From contig JAINUG010000033.1 of assembly GCA_029706075.1 (NCBI GenBank), positions 2,542,001-2,606,000 on the forward strand: a DNA stretch of 64,000 bases, read 5' to 3'. The notes beneath the pieces were generated by a model. The model did not search any database and had not been told where the DNA came from. It saw only the letters and a program-made list of their open reading frames with translations. Each line of letters begins with the position of its first letter. Within the stretch, counting starts at the first letter, position 1. This stretch comes from Aldrovandia affinis. Taxonomy: Eukaryota > Chordata > Actinopteri > Notacanthiformes > Halosauridae. This document shows, piece by piece, positions 39,291-63,689 of this stretch. Position numbers and translations under genes: made by a program.

Positions 39291-39430
39291 CTTGATTCTC
39301 CCTGAGACCAACGTTCGCTGTGGCTGGTTACGTCGTCCGCTGAGATGCGTTGTCGTCTTATCATGTCCGACTCAAGTTTTTGAGGATATACCGCTTAAAA
39401 TAGTCCACCGGTCAAAAGTGTTCAGCTGAA
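39278..39430 (-). promoter_or_regulatory. ZCCHC10 start region with YY1-like motif over the ATG
   Basis: On the minus strand AAGATGGCGACG spans the start codon and matches the AANATGGCGNC consensus of YY1, which often lies just downstream of transcription starts in TATA-less promoters. CpG-bearing sequence extends to about 39430. Confidence 0.5.
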
Positions 39431-40228
39431 ACGGAAGTAAAGTGATTGTGTCCACAACACGAGGGAAATATTTGTATAATAATTACTGTCCCATAATATC
39501 ACGGCGGTTTTTATTTGCAAGTGGCCACATAAAGATCATTTTTGGTCTCAATGCGAAAACATGGCTATGAACTTGCATGTGATGGGGAACCCTAGCAGCG
39601 TTGTCCAGCAGATGATGCTCAGGTCGCGGAGTGTTTAGATAATGGTTACATGGCATTTACATTCAAATATGTAGGCTATATACACCATAGTTTAATGTGC
39701 CGCGTTTTGTATTAAAATTGAGATTTTAGGAAATTAGGCTCCATTCAAAGTTCATTATGAAAAGTTAGCAAGGTATCCTGTGATAGCAAGGCAAACTTCA
39801 GTACAACAATGTTGGGATCTGGAAGCCATTGCAATACACAAAGCTATTGTTAAGAGCCATTATTTAGAGCCAAAATGGCAGCGACCAGCAGAACTGTGAC
39901 ATTATAGGAAACTTTTGCCACGATGTGAAACCTTTCCCATATTTTGGTTTTATTAAACGATTTAATAGTTCTAGCCAAGTGTAGCATAACCTCTTGTGGT
40001 AAACATGGTAATGTTAAAGGAGAATGCTCCCAGATTTCTAGAATTCGATGTTTTACCTTACCTCAAAAAACATGGTTTGAAATGTGCAGTGGTTTTATAG
40101 CTGTAGCCAGGACTAAAATTGATCTCCAAGCACTCTCAAGAGAAGTCCCAGAAGCACAGGGCTTGTATTTCAGACATCACAAAAAGGTTTGTTGTGAATA
40201 AGAAAACTGAGCATAATGGCTGTATCAC

Positions 40229-40275
40229 TCTTCTTCATCTCTGTTTTCCTGGACGGCCTGTGTAGGTACTTCCTA
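40229..40275 (-). pseudogene. 47-bp copy of ZCCHC10 exon 2 sequence
   Basis: Identical to 38692-38738 except for one base. On the minus strand it reads [15 protein letters not shown] where the gene has [15 protein letters not shown]. The flanks on both sides differ at once from those of the gene. Upstream it has an AG that could act as an acceptor, but no good donor follows. It is most likely a fragment insertion. Confidence 0.75.
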
Positions 40276-40584
40276 TAGTAGTAGGTATCTCCCGCCACTA
40301 AATTTCAATAAAGTGATGTGTGATATAAGCCCTGTGTATTTCTCAGGGAAGTGAGAATAGCCCATACATTTACTGGGAGCAGGCAGGACTCCCTGCTCTG
40401 AACAACTTAAGCAGTGCTTGTGTACCACATGAGTACTTTAAGTGAAACACACTATATTTATTGGTTATACACAATTATGGGTAACATCTGTATGTAAGTA
40501 TGATTAGAGAACCTTCTGGTGAAAAAACATTTTATTTTGATCAAGCCCAATGTTTTCTTTAAATCTGGAATGCCTAAACATATA

Positions 40585-40735
40585 CGCCATTTAGCAGACG
40601 CTTTTATCCAAAGCGACTTACAGTACTATGAATGCATACATTTTTCAGTATGTGTGGTCTCAGTGGGAATCGAACCCACAAACTAAGCGTTGCCAACACC
40701 ATGCTCTACCAACTGAGCTACACAGAACCACTGTG
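40585..40735 (-). mobile_element. Short tRNA-derived SINE with L2-type tail
   Basis: On the minus strand it opens with TAGCTCAGTTGGTAGAGCAT (A box) and GGGTTCGATTCCC (B box), like a tRNA, and ends with AAGTCGCTTTGGATAAAAGC then GTCTGCTAAATGG. Relative to the SINE at 5550-5766 the hairpin stem has a paired change (GCTCT/AGAGC to GCTTT/AAAGC). Confidence 0.75.
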
Positions 40736-41738
40736 TACACTGAGGGCCATTCCTATAACTGCAACTTTATCGGTTTGGGTGAGTGTAGACAGTGCACACC
40801 TCAACACTTTTTCTGTCAGCAGCTACTTCATTTCACTCTGCCGACCACCAGCTAAGGCCGCAGGTGTCTTATCAGCCTCTTGCACAATGAGACAGAGACC
40901 ACCCTGCCAAATGAAACCCTCCCTCCCCGGGTGACATTAGAGACAATTATGCAGAAACCTGTGGTGCAGCCAATCACATTCAGCACTGGCATAGTCAAGA
41001 TTTGATGCCAGACTAATAGATGTGTCTCTACACTGTGAAATCAGTGCTTCAGTATTGTTCAAAATCCCATCATTGGAACTGTATTTTTTTTATTGAAATT
41101 GATGACTTTGTAACATTGCAGAAGAGTAAGAATCAAGTAAATTATGGGACAAATTAAAGGGAAAACAAGTATAGCATGCCATTTAGACAAATATCCAAAT
41201 ATCTACATGATTGCTCATTTACTAACATATTAGGAAATAAAGATATGCATCTCACACATCCTATGTGATCATGAGGGTGCAGTATTTGCACTGACCTGCG
41301 TGAATAGTGCTAATCGTTCTGATGAAGACCTTCGGGTCAAAACATTAACTACCATGTGCTTAAATAAAATGATCCCTTTGGTTTTGGAACATAAGTAAGT
41401 GTGCAAGTTTTATTCTTTATTTACAAATATGCTACTTTGACTGTACGGTCCATAGGCGTCATGGAACATCATTCATAAAAAGTATTGATTCAGTGTCAGA
41501 TGGTTTACAGTGTGTGTCTGCCTCATATTGTTTCATTAAAGATTGTGAATACACCAAGATTGTGAACCCACCCCCCGATATTTCAAACCAAATTTTGTTG
41601 TGTATTAAGTGTATTACAAGTGTCCTAGTTACCCAACGTAGTTACTTCATTCAGTACATTTTCAGTAAGGTAATGTTAGCTAGTACTCAGTAGCTAGCTA
41701 GTTAAACTAATGTCATTATTTATGTTGGGACAGCTAAC

Positions 41739-41795
41739 ATGAAAAGAAAAGTTGTCATAAGAACCTTCTTCAAAAGTCAGGGGCAGAAAGGAAAA
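41739..41795 (+). CDS. Possible transposase-type first exon (MKRKVVIRTFFKSQG)
   Basis: ATG opens 19 codons ending QKGK right before donor GTAAGT. The N-terminus with KRK and a FFK motif recalls the starts of TTF-finger and hAT-type transposases. I found no matching downstream exon, so it is either a relic or chance. Confidence 0.2.
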
Positions 41796-43439
41796 GTAAG
41801 TTTAAATCTTTTGGCCAGGTATAGGCGATGAACCCCAGCATGTGTTTAACCCATATGTATTTAGCCCTAACCTTAAATTGTATTTTCCTTCTAAAGCAGC
41901 AGTGCAACTTCAATTTTGCAATATGATTGTTGCTTGTTCGAATTGATAATGTGTACAGTATGTAACATTTTTCAAAATTTGACACAAAGACTGTCTAAAC
42001 CTGGTTATGGGGGAATGTATGGTTCATTAACTCCCCCTTAAAAGCATTGGTTAGAAAATATGTTGGCCATTTTCTTTACACCAACATGCTTAGTGTGTAA
42101 TGAAGACAGAATCAAGTTCTTCCCAGATCTGCTCTTGACCAAAGACATGTTAATGCTTATGGTATATTTTGCAACATGATAAACTTAGTGCTTTACAGTG
42201 TGCATGTGTCCATGTTCACATTAAACACATGTTTAAGAGGTATGATAATGTAGAATGAGTCAATGATCACCCTATTCTGTGATACTGATGAATAGCTGCT
42301 TTCCGTTTTCATAAATGTGGGGAGATGAGGTAGCAGCACAGCCCAATGCAAGAAAGAACAGTTTCCACTGGCTCCTTGTTGGTATTAAGCTGCTTCACAG
42401 GGTAATAATGATACAGTTATGAGCGTGAGTCACAAACTCTTCTTGAGGCTTTGATGCCACATAATAGGCAGAATGAAATAGTATGTACTAAATAAAAACT
42501 ATGTATTTACACCGTATATGATGCCTTTAATGTATTTCATCTGATGACGTGGCAAGTTCTGTTACCCTATTTGCCAAATTCTGAATTCTGAGCTGAACAG
42601 CTCATAATTTTGAACAGTTAGTACTCTTACAGCAGAGGAGTGTATGCCTCTGCAATTGGCACCATAAACTAAATTCTCACAATTTAAATCAATTAAATCA
42701 TGCATTGGCATAAAATGATAAGCTAACTTTGCCCATAGGTTTTATTTTCTCTGTTTTAGCACTCAGAAATAACTAGAATGCGATAGATTTTTTAGGGGAG
42801 AACCTCCAGATGCCCCCTTCCCCTTTTTTTGATCATCCCCCCCAATGTTCAACACAAAGTGATGCCCTGTCAGCACGTTGCACCAAGACATTTTTGAAGT
42901 GTGTATGATTATTCTCGTACTCCTCATTTAGTAACAAAATCAAACAGTTAACTGATAGCTAACAGACAGATAGATAGTAACCAGTATAGTGGATCAATGG
43001 GCAGACTTAAAAAACTACAATCCCTTGCAATAATTACTATCCAACACCTAGGCCCATGTGCTTCAGTGAACACACATACCTTATAGCTACTGAAAAATGA
43101 TGTGTGCATAGCAAGGGTTGAAGGAGTAGTCACATGTTTCTCACCCCATTATTAAAAACGTGTAATATTTTCCAGTGTAGTATTAGATTTTAAATTTAGC
43201 TATGCTATATGAGTGAGGGGCTTTGAACTAACTTGTAGGCAGCTTACATTTTATTTAGCGAAGGAGAACAGACAGTTTTTTTAACATTTACCCTTCTTTC
43301 AATAAAGAGGATCTGTTTATTACCGCGCATCTGTTCAAGGCAAACGCTGCGCAGATCCAATAATCTGTATTATAGTTTAGATGCAACAATTTAACCACCG
43401 GTTTTCCCATCTTGCTTACATAAAGATCAGAAGATATAC

Positions 43440-56006
<12,567 letters not shown>

Positions 56007-57480
56007 CTGCTACCACAGCTCCCTGCTTATCTCGGGCCCCTGAGATGCTGAGATATTAGCCCCTTCGATGATTCTTTGATGTTATTTAGGCAGTCTGACT
56101 CTTTACAGTAATACTCTCAATCTGCCACCATGGCATGTTCCTTCTTTTTTTTTTTTTTTTTTTTTCTTTCTTTCTTTTTTAAAATACATTTACCGCATAT
56201 CAATCAGCCTGTTGTGTGACATCAAGATGTGAGTGCAGGTCGGAATCTTGCTCTCTTGTGTGTCGTTGGCACGTCTGGTTTCATAAAATTGTTTTAAACA
56301 TCTCATTGCCTCAGCTCTTATTACCGCTGTTTGAGAATGTCAGCTCCAGAAGTAATGAGTAAATTAGAAATTAGAGTAAATTATATGTTCAGGTTTATGT
56401 GTTTATCTCCCTCCTACTCCCCCTTAAAAGGCACCTAGGGTGGTTCTGTGAGGAAGCCTGGTTAAAGCGTTTGGATGGATTTTCTAATTGGCCTTTTGAA
56501 GTCTGAATAGCTTTGGGCTTAACCTGTCCAACCAAACACTTTCCCTGGTGTTTATTTCCAAATCCTTGGTTACTTTTGGTATCCTTAAATGAATGTCAGT
56601 CTCCAGTTAGATACACATGTTAATAGATAATTGCAAGGGAAGACTACAGTGCATTTATCTGAGAAAAGCCCTATGTGTCCTTTAAGGTCTTTTGGAAATG
56701 TTGGATTGATGTTTGTAGCACTTGAAGAAACTGAAAAACAAAACAAAATAAAAAAAATAAAAACATTGAAAGTGTAATGCAAATAAGTAAAAGAAGCCAG
56801 TGAGAATATTACTGAAGCGGTTGATGGAATGTTGAATCTGAAGAATTGTTACTGTGAGGCAGTATTTTCAATGTGGTCTGAAGGCAGTTTCTGGTTCAGC
56901 ACATAACCCTGATTTCATAACAATGAATAGTGGCATAAGATTTGGTGTTTTTTTTTCCCCATTCGCCTAAACTAGGTATCTGTGTACAAACATGGGAAGT
57001 TTAAGGCACATGTCAAGTGTAAGACTACTAAGATCTGTCAGTAAAGGTAAAAGAAAATAAGTCCATATATTTTTGACTCATACTGTGGTGATGGGATTCC
57101 TTTCTGTAGATCTGTGTGTTGTTTCCCAAACAAGAAAGAAACATTTGAGCTGAACTATAAAAAAAGCAAAACCTGAAGTTTGTCTGTGTTCTTGACTTTA
57201 GATTTTAGTGCCATGATTTACCAGCAATCCTCTGTTCTGCGATCGCATACAAAATGTAATGTGTGTAGGCACCACTGTCTCTTAAAGGCCCAGTACATCA
57301 AGCCAACCATTAGAAACCTGATGGACTGCCCATTTATTGGTACAAATTGACATGTTTGGCGTGATTCAGGGCAGACCTACTACATCTAGCTCACTTCACC
57401 CACTGAGTTTGTCCAAGAACAAATAAACTGGCAACATTTTTTTAATTTTTTTTTTTAATTTTTTTTAATTTTTAAATAAA
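56007..57480 (+). other. HSPA4 3' UTR and possible poly(A) sites
   Basis: After the stop there is a T-rich and TTTC run at 56143-56178. AATAAA hexamers occur at 56747-56761 (in an A-rich run, less convincing) and at 57422-57427, the latter followed by strongly T-rich sequence as expected downstream of a cleavage site. The UTR is therefore about 0.75 or 1.4 kb long. Confidence 0.4.
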
Positions 57481-57989
57481 AGTCCATGGTTATTTTCATT
57501 GTGATTTCATGCAATTACCACTGATCATCCTGAAGTTCTGTTTGAATAACATTTGCCTTGTTTTGTTAGGTTTCGGTTTTCCTTAATCATTTCCAACTTA
57601 TTTTCGTTATCGATCAAAATGTTTTTCTATCACAAAACAATCAAATTAAGGACTTGATTAAGTGAATGTTTAACTAGCTATAGCACGGTTGTGCATTCAG
57701 TTGTTGTTTATGGCCCAATATGGAAGTTCAAATTGTCATGTCATTGGTACTTGGCATCTCTGATTGGCTCTGGGATGCCTGACAATTCTTCAGTATCTTT
57801 ACCTCTGGTCCTTTTCCCAAACTGCCCTCTCACCCCCTCACCTTTGCTGTGATTGGCCCTTGGTGCAATGTGTGGCTAACCCCACTTGAAGGGCATCTTG
57901 CAGGGGAAGGTTTAAGGGTGAGTGGGTTAACAGTGAACAGCTTTATAATGTACTCTTACACAGCTCTTGTTTCCATCTTTTATTTATGT

Positions 57990-58425
57990 TTTTTCCCATT
58001 TTTTATTTTTCTCCCCAATTTGGAATTGCCATTTGAGTCTCTTGAGTAACCACAATGCCACTGCAGCTGAAGTGCATGCACTCCTCTGATGTACTCACCT
58101 GCAAGCCCATAATGATTTCACACCCTACAGTCCACATAGTACTACATGAGAGAGCTAGTGTCAATCGGAGGGGTGGTATATCTCACTGATGACCGCTAGT
58201 AGCCTGGGTTGTCATTGGAAGGATCTAGTACAGCAGTGACCTGAGGAACCCTGGAACCCCCCTTACCACTGATGAGACAAAGCCAATTGTGTCCTGCCCC
58301 AGTGAACTCCCTGTCAGTAAGCTGATAATATAGCCAAGGATGAGTCTCAAACTGGGCACTATAGGGCCCAGCCTGTCCTCATAGTGAACCTTTAACAACC
58401 GAGCCATTCAGGGAGCCCATGCTTT
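57990..58425 (-). mobile_element. Long tRNA-derived SINE
   Basis: Read from 58425 it starts GGGCTCCCTGAATGGCTCGG and TTGTTAAAGG (A-box-like), then GTTTGAGACTC (B-box-like), a long body, and ends CAATTCCAAATTGGGGAGAA followed by A-rich sequence. The end word resembles that of the SINE at 36210-36500 (AATTGG...GGGAGAAAA). Confidence 0.6.
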
Positions 58426-61400
58426 CTCTTTGGTTGGGGTTGTCTCCGCCTAAACGAAACCCAACACAACACCAGTATAGGACACCCCTGCCTTCAAACC
58501 TTGTAAACTTGTGAAGTGGGTGTTTCAGGATGTGATAAACCCTTTCTGAAATTAAACTGAGTTTCTAGGGGAAGGGTGGAGGTACTGTATTTGGAACATA
58601 GCTGTAGAACCTTGAGAAGATACATAATCTCCCATTCATTTCCAGCATCCCTTTTACATTGACAGAATGACCAGCAAGCTATTACATTGACAGGTCCGGT
58701 CCCCAGCTTGATGAACTAGAGATTTTAACCATCAGCACAAAGACACAAGAACTTGGCAGTCAAAGGCCCACATCCTGGTCATTTGTAATGCCTGGCTCAG
58801 ACATTCAGTAGGTATTCAATTCTTTAAATGATAAAACAAGACTTACAAAACACAATATAATACTAACGATATAAGAAGGGAGACCAAAATGATCCAGAAA
58901 ACAGCAAGCTTGTTGGTTTAACTTACATCTCATGTAAAATCTTGGAATCTATCATAAGGGACAGGTTAGAATTAGTACTGGGAAATAAATATGATAGGGC
59001 GAAGTAAACATGATTTTAGTGGGAAGATCATGCTTAACAAATCTCTTGGACATGTGGTCCAAGCTGTAAATTATTTTTGACTTAAGGCTTAAGATATATA
59101 TTAGGACTTGAAAAAGTGTAACAAGTGACAAAGTACCACAAGTCATCGTAAAAATGAAATCAGTTACAGGAGTTATTTTGGAGTGGGTTTGAAATTAGCC
59201 ATAGGGTATAATACAAATAGTAACAATGGCAGGCATCACATGAGCAGGGTACTCAGGAAGCTGAATCCTAGAATCTGTTTGGACCTCTTATCCTTATTAA
59301 CATAAATAACCTTGATAATGATATTAGTCAGGAAATCGATTAACAGGTGACACAAGGTGACTACTAAAATAATCCAAGAAGATTTATAGAGTCCAGAATT
59401 GGGCAGACACCTGACCTGACCTGGCAAATCAAATGTAACATTGCAAAATATAAAGTTCTACATCTGGAAAATAACAATGTATGGTATTGCACCATACCAG
59501 TACAAAAAGTCAACAAGATGCTGGGATACATAACAAAAATATGTGAGTATAAATCAAATGAGGTTATATTAATGTCCGTACAGTTGCCAATTGCCCCGTA
59601 TTAGCCGGGACATCCTGTATTTGGGCCAAAATTGACTCGTCCTGTACAGGACGTTCCTTGTCCCGTATAACAAAGTACCAGACAGACATCAAAATAGAAT
59701 CACATCATATTATAATGGTGAAAATAAGTTCAGTAGTAATTAATTTGAGCTTAGCCACATCGTATACTTGGGGGCTGCCATTGTTGTTGTCATGTGTTCA
59801 GTCTCCCATGATTCCTTGTATCATTGAGTGGATTAGTGCTGTAACTGTGACTTTGTTCGTACGTCTAAGAAGTGGCCCCCGTGATTTTCTCATGTCCTTG
59901 GTTCTTCCTCGTGTCTATAAATTTTGTTGTAATAAAGCTGGTGATGTGGTCATGTAAAAAATAATTTTCCCGAGTCTTCCTTCTGCAGTTTCCATTACAA
60001 CATACTGTATGTGTTGATTTACATCCATACAACAGCATACCCACTTCGTCCCATATTTGGATGATAGAAAGTTGGTAACCCTACGTGTCAGGCTCATAAC
60101 CACATGGTACCATGATTGTACTGACTAGGTTGACACTCTGATGTGAGACAACTCCGCCCAATTTCCGAGGATGTGCTTTGCTAATAATTAAACACATTTT
60201 CAGTTACAGTACTTCTGACAATTCATGATCTCATGTAGGTGGGGCTCCAATTTGAGGCAGTGATTCAAGCTAACTCAACCATTGACCTACAACATAATAC
60301 ACTTGCTAAATCTTGCTGAAACCAATGAATCAGATTGCTGGAAACCCAATCTCACAAACTGTAAATGCTGTTGAGGAGTCTAGGTTGGAGACTAAAATTA
60401 ATGTTACACCAGACCATGTTTAGAGTTTTGTGCCCAGTTCTTGGCACCTTGCTATGAAAAGATATAGAAACTCTTGGAAAAGAAATACAAAGAAGGGCAA
60501 CTATCTGGTTGTTGGTGTGACATTTATAAGTTACAAGGAAAAACCTGAAACAATGAATCACTTAGTCAGCAAAAATAGATTAAAGGGGGTTTGATTGGTC
60601 TACATTTTTAAAGATGATTAACATAGAGGCCTACAAAAGATATTTCAGTTTCAGTTTTGTCAGCACAACAAAGCGGAATAGGTGGAAATTAAAGGTAAAC
60701 ATTTTTAACTGATACAGAATGATTTTTTTGAGAATTGTCGATGTGTGGACCTGCCTGCCAGGTCATGTAGTAAAAAATAATTTCGTTGTCAAGACACTGC
60801 GAACGTTAAATACTAAACAGGGAAAACAAAGAGCCTATATTTAATGAATGGCGTGTTCTCGTCATCAAATATTCAACAAAAGTTTAGTATTAATTCCTTT
60901 TGCTTTTTTACAACACATACTTATTTTTCCAACTTATACAATTCAGAGTTTGTAAACTCCTGGAACGTGGTAATTTGACATAAACATATTTTTATTTGTT
61001 AAAATTTTAATGCTGACGCATGACAGCGCTATGGGTCAGCTGCTGGGACTGAAGGCAACTGCAGTTGTTCTTTACGGTACTATCCAGCAGAGGGGTGTCT
61101 GTTGTTTTCCGAACCATTTTTGTGCCTTTGCTTTAGCTACATATCTTAGCTTGCTAGCCTATCCCGTGTTATATTTGCCGTCTTCCTTTGGGTGCGGAGG
61201 AGCAAGGTAGTGGGCTGAATGTCGCACTTCTTAAAATTATTGCGCATGCAACATGCTTTTGTATATTATGTAAATGTAATTAGCAATACCCACGTTAGTG
61301 TCATGTGTACTTTTTAATACTCTTAAAGCAATAGCCTATATTGAGCCACCCGCCTAGGCCTAAGCAACTTGGCTAGCCACAGATAGCTAACTACCATCGT

Positions 61401-61950
61401 AACGAATATTATCGTAATAGTAATATTCTGTCAGTCTAGAAATTAGTAGGTTTAATTGGGTTAACTTGCTAGCCCCCTCCCCCCCCGCGGCACATACATT
61501 ATCAAATGTATATGCTAAGTTAGCTCGCCAACTACTGTCTTGGAGTTTCTTGCTAGTCTGTTAGCTAGCTAGGATGTCTAGATACGGGAACACAACTTGG
61601 AATAGTGTCATAAACACAACTTAAAATAGTGACATTGGCGTAGTTGATGTTTTATTTACACCAAGACTATTTTTAGTATTCGCTAGATACTAGCTAGGCA
61701 ACGTTACTGTTTACGCATCCATATTATGGCTATTTTATCCTTGAACATTGGTTAAACGAACCTTGTTGGTCGCTATTTGACTACGCGTGAAACTTGAAAT
61801 AACCAGGAGAGCAACAGCAAACGTTTTGCCAAGCTAAGATAAAAGCTAATTACATTATGGGATTAATCACCGTGTAACTAGCAAGCACACAGAGCCCCGT
61901 GAAATGATTGTGATAGAGCTAGGCTTGTAAGGGAATTTTGAATTGTTTCA
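58426..61950. other. Intergenic DNA upstream of RNF14
   Basis: AT-rich with no gene apart from the element at 59581-60083. At 61140-61206 sequence ending GAGCAAG|GTAGTG could be an RNF14 noncoding exon. GCTAGC-type words become frequent from 61140 to 61700, as near the other gene starts here. Confidence 0.4.
59581..60083. mobile_element. Possible small DNA transposon
   Basis: Ends CAGTTGCCAATTGCC and, inward from the right, GGGTTACCAACTTTC are roughly inverted. The left part has CCCGTATTAGCCGGGACATC and CCTGTACAGGACG words seen in a fish repeat. A TA dinucleotide flanks each side. The family is uncertain. Confidence 0.35.
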
Positions 61951-62090
61951 GATTAACCATGTCATATTGCCTAATGATGAATGACTCATCATATGACAAC
62001 GCAAAGAAAGGGGGTTGTTATCTATATCGATACCCGAGGTTGAGACATCGGCTGACGTGTGCGTCTGTGATTTCCCAGGAATGTAAATCA
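61951..62090 (+). other. In-frame upstream extension of RNF14 exon 1
   Basis: A TTGTTTCAG acceptor at 61950 is followed by ATTAACC-ATG (61959), which opens a frame without stop into the RNF14 start, adding 44 residues. A second acceptor, TGATTTCCCAG at 62078, would remove this piece and use the normal start. The extra residues (SYCLMMNDSSYDN and so on) match nothing that I know. Confidence 0.3.
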
Positions 62091-63689
62091 ATGTCGGAAG
62101 ATCAGGAAGCACAGGAGGATGAGTTGCTGGCTCTAGCGAGCATTTACGATGAAGATGAGTTCCGCAGGGCCGAGTCTGCTCAAGGGGGCGAGATCCAAAT
62201 CTGCCTGGAGCTGCCTCCGGATTTCAAAATCTTTGTAAAAGGTAGACGTCTCTGGTTTCTATTTGCATTGTAACTGCATACCTGCTTAGGGCAGTGCATA
62301 TAATGTTTTTAATGTTTCTATGTCATAATGTGTATTATAAAGCTGCCAAACACATTTCCATCTTTTGGGGTAATAAAGGTCTTCCAACTATGTATTTCTA
62401 CAGATTGTAAGCTTGAAGAAAGAGCGGTCCGTTTGATTGTTTCTTTTTTTCTATAGCGGATAAACAAACTGAACATGATGTGTCTTTCCTACCTCCGCTG
62501 GTTTTGAACTTCGAACTCCCCCCGGATTACCCATCAACCTCTTTGCCTGGCTACACACTGAGCTCAAAGTGGCTTTCTAAAGCCCAGGTAAGCCAGACCT
62601 AGAGCAGGGATGAAAATGACACTTACAATGCATAGCCATTGGAGCCAGTCCAGGTTTTACTAGAAGCAGGTGGGAATCCTGAGTGGAAGATGCCAGATGG
62701 TGCATTCCACTCAGTGCAATAACCAGCTATCAGTAATACTTGGAATGGCTAAAACTGCTATGCAGAGTCAGTGTTCATCCCGAAATGCTTCTGTTTGTAG
62801 TGGGCTCCTGACACATCCATTATGCACCTGGGTTACAGTGAGGATCGCTGTCCATCTCTTCCAGCTGACAGCTGTGTGCAGGCGCTTGGATGAGCTGTGG
62901 CAGGAGAACCAGGGTAGCGTGGTCCTCTTCTCCTGGATCCAGTTCCTCAAAGAGGACACCCTCTGCTTCCTCTGCATCCAGTCGCCACTGGAGATTGTCA
63001 CCTCCGGCAAGGCCCTTCCCGAGCGGAAGAGGAGTGAGGCTGATGTGAAGAGAGCGGGAAACGTGCTGGCAGAGAAAAGCAGGAAGGAGCCCCTGGACCC
63101 CCGGGCTGTCGTGGAGGTGGACCCCCGCACCGACGTCCTACCTCAGCTCCTGGACTTCAACGAGGCCCAGCGGCAGAAGGTCTTTGACAGCAAGGTGTAC
63201 TGCTGCGGCATTTGCTTCTCGGAGAAGCTGGGATCCAGCTGCCTGTGCTTCAAGGAGTGCCAGCATGTCTACTGCAAAGCCTGCATGAGCGAATACTTCC
63301 AGATCCAGATACGCGAGGGCAACGTCCAGTGCCTTAACTGCCCGGAACCCAAGTGCACCTCAGTGGCTATGCCGTCACAGGTACCCTGACTTTCCACGGC
63401 AGTAGTGAGTGTGGTGTGTCATTGACTGAGTATTAATGCTGTGTCTTGTTTCTGGTCAAGGTCAAGCTTCTGGTTGGGGAGGAGCTGTTCGCCCGCTATG
63501 ACCGCCTCCTGCTCCAGTCCAGCTTGGACCTCATGGCTGACGTTGTGTACTGTCCACGTCAGATGTGCCATACAGCGGTCATGGTTGAGCCTGACACAAC
63601 CATGGGGATCTGCTCCTCCTGCCAGTATGCCTTTTGCACCCTCTGCAAACGGGGTTACCACGGGTTGTCCCACTGCAGGGCCACTGCAG
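62091..63689 (+). CDS. rnf14: RNF14 (RING-between-RING E3 ligase), N-terminal part; continues off window
   Basis: An E3 ubiquitin ligase (ARA54), known as an androgen-receptor co-regulator and, in later work, for ubiquitylating proteins on stalled ribosomes. Exons: 62079-62241 (ATG at 62091), 62457-62587, 62865-63380, 63461-63689. They join in phase for 342 codons plus one base; human RNF14 is 474 residues, so RING2 lies beyond the right edge. The RWD domain begins MSEDQEAQEDELLALASIYD and goes through LPPLVLNFELPPDYP to SVVLFSWIQFLKEDTL. RING1 starts near residue 208 (CGIC...CQHVYCKACMSEYF, CLNCPEPKC). The IBR runs YCPRQMCHTAVM...CSSCQYAFCTLCKRGYHG. The start was chosen because MSEDQEAQEDELL matches the family; a longer open frame extends upstream. 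The linker between RWD and RING1 differs most from human. Confidence 0.95.

Larger units (their letters stand above)
39431..43439. other. Intergenic DNA between ZCCHC10 and HSPA4
   Basis: The two genes are divergent with starts 4.5 kb apart. Apart from the ZCCHC10 fragment and the SINE at 40585-40735 I see no gene. At 41306-41380 GATGAAGACCTTCGGGTCAA and a following AATAAA resemble a repeat 3' end. A possible transposase first exon is at 41739-41795. Confidence 0.5.

Noticed and set aside
40655-40735. tRNA gene on the minus strand
   Set aside because: It has A and B boxes, but no intact acceptor stem, and runs straight into a SINE body with the L2 tail.
62670-62864. First 65 codons of the long open frame over the RNF14 third exon
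   Set aside because: They are intron: a good acceptor at 62864 starts the exon at LTAVCRRLDE, in phase with the exon before.
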